A program made the translations under genes and the position numbers. DNA of 64,000 nt from Prostheceraeus crozeri (lineage: Eukaryota > Platyhelminthes > Polycladida > Euryleptidae): positions 186,001 through 250,000 of the forward strand of contig CAJQUW010005278.1 of the NCBI GenBank assembly GCA_907163375.1, read 5' to 3'. The notes under the pieces were generated by a model. It was not told the DNA's origin. It searched no databases and saw only the letters and a program-made list of their open reading frames with translations. How positions within the stretch are numbered: the stretch's first letter is position 1; each line of letters opens with the position of its first letter. Positions 63,093-64,000 of this stretch are shown here, in pieces.

Positions 63093-64000
63093 CAGGAAAA
63101 AAGTGTTTCGTAATACAGGCCTTTTTTTACATGTTGACAACGCAACGTGACTTTTCGTCATGTTGCCATTTACTTTAGTCATGACATCATTCATGTGTTG
63201 ACAATTGAATGCATATCTTGACGATTGCATAATCCTATGTAATAATCATATTATATAGGGGAATTGCAGAATGTGCCCTTATTAGCAAAAAGTCATGCAG
63301 CAATTCTTGAAGTCAAAGCCTTGTCGCACTGCGTTCCGGTGAATGCACAACTTTCTACAGTAACTTTCAGGCCATGGTGCTATAGCTTTTACACGAGTCT
63401 GAATTGATGCATGTTGAAAGTACATGCGGGTTACATGCTACAAATGAATGTCATCGAATTTATCAGTCAAGGAATTCGAGACATCAATCAATGCTGGCTT
63501 GCCAGAGACACACGGGAGGCCTACTATCGAGTTTTCTTAGAAGATTGATGTTGGATTAGTGAAACAAGCGGATCAGTTTATGCGAATAAGTGAGATGCAT
63601 TGCATATCTATCAACATTATATAATGTTGATAAATAGGCCTTAGAAATTGAGATGATAATATACACAATGGAATATTTTCTGTTGAATTTTACCAGGTAT
63701 TATACTAGGCTATTTATTTATGTCACTTTCACTGTGATTTTCGTGAAGTACGTATAACTGGGCAAAAAGCTGATGTGTATAATAATCATTTTGCATCTAC
63801 TGATAAAGACATTGATATGATACTGATATGATCGGATATGTGTGGCCTATTTTCTTATAATCACCTGAAACTTTCTGAGTTATAGATTGAAGAATAGATG
63901 TGCCAGTAGGCCTAATGCACTATTTTGTTAATAATTTGACTACCGTTTGCATTACTGCAGTCATGCTGATTACGTCATGCTTCACCAGCTATATAGCCTA
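63093..64000. other. Non-coding, no recognised feature
   Basis: AT-rich to the window edge. No exon or repeat recognised. Confidence 0.45.

Noticed and set aside
1-64000. CRISPR array, bacterial operon or phage region
   Set aside because: No regular spaced direct repeats, no ribosome-binding sites and no dense coding. The splice signals and mobile elements are eukaryotic.

Overview
The window looks like a gene-poor stretch of an invertebrate nuclear genome. It is AT-rich and holds one clearly recognisable host exon, flanked by consensus splice sites and set in tens of kilobases of non-coding DNA. There is no operon, ribosome-binding-site or CRISPR signal. Words such as TAGGCCTA and TACATGTA and the mix of mobile elements (Penelope-like, CR1-like and RTE-like LINEs, hAT elements, long foldback elements) fit a marine deuterostome such as an echinoderm or hemichordate. 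That taxonomic guess is soft.

The host exon (19148-20188, + strand) encodes the N-terminus, slide helix, TM1, pore and first half of TM2 of an inward-rectifier K+ channel (Kir, closest in my reading to Kir2). It has an unusually long acidic, Ser/Pro-rich N-terminal tail. It carries GYGHR at the filter, and Gln at the last codon, which aligns without gaps to the rectification-controller residue (Asp172 in Kir2.1). I could not find the following exons in the 44 kb downstream.

Layout. 0.4-1.4 kb: a broken Cys-rich coding relic on the minus strand. 3.2-9.6 kb: small hairpins, a 265-bp foldback, a 1.7-kb hAT-like element with a foldback nested in it, and the first copy of a large foldback family. 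11.5-12.1 kb: Penelope-like (PLE) 3' fragment. 12-23 kb: Kir exon and its introns. 23.4-24.7 kb: two LINE 3' relics. 28-30 kb: a coding-like relic, a tRNA-derived SINE and a near-identical 0.44-kb tandem duplication. 30.9-38.7 kb: the densest transposon cluster, with two foldbacks, a complete-ended 2.33-kb hAT element with a perfect 8-bp target duplication, another TIR element, and two PLE 3' ends head to head as a large palindrome carrying hammerhead-ribozyme-like cores. 42.6-43.3 and 48.5-49.85 kb: two more unidentified minus-strand coding relics. 45.5-46.2 kb: third foldback copy. 50.0 kb: SINE head. 54.4-55.0 kb: fourth PLE fragment. 61.2-62.4 kb: a degenerate minisatellite and a CR1-like relic. 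63.0 kb: a TTCGCTTTT-rich cluster.

Apart from the Kir exon, essentially everything identifiable is mobile-element debris of several ages. The most interesting items are the altered Kir pore residues, the PLE palindrome with conserved ribozyme-like cores, the TA-flanked foldback family, and the unidentified protein relics. All calls come from reading the sequence; no database search was possible.
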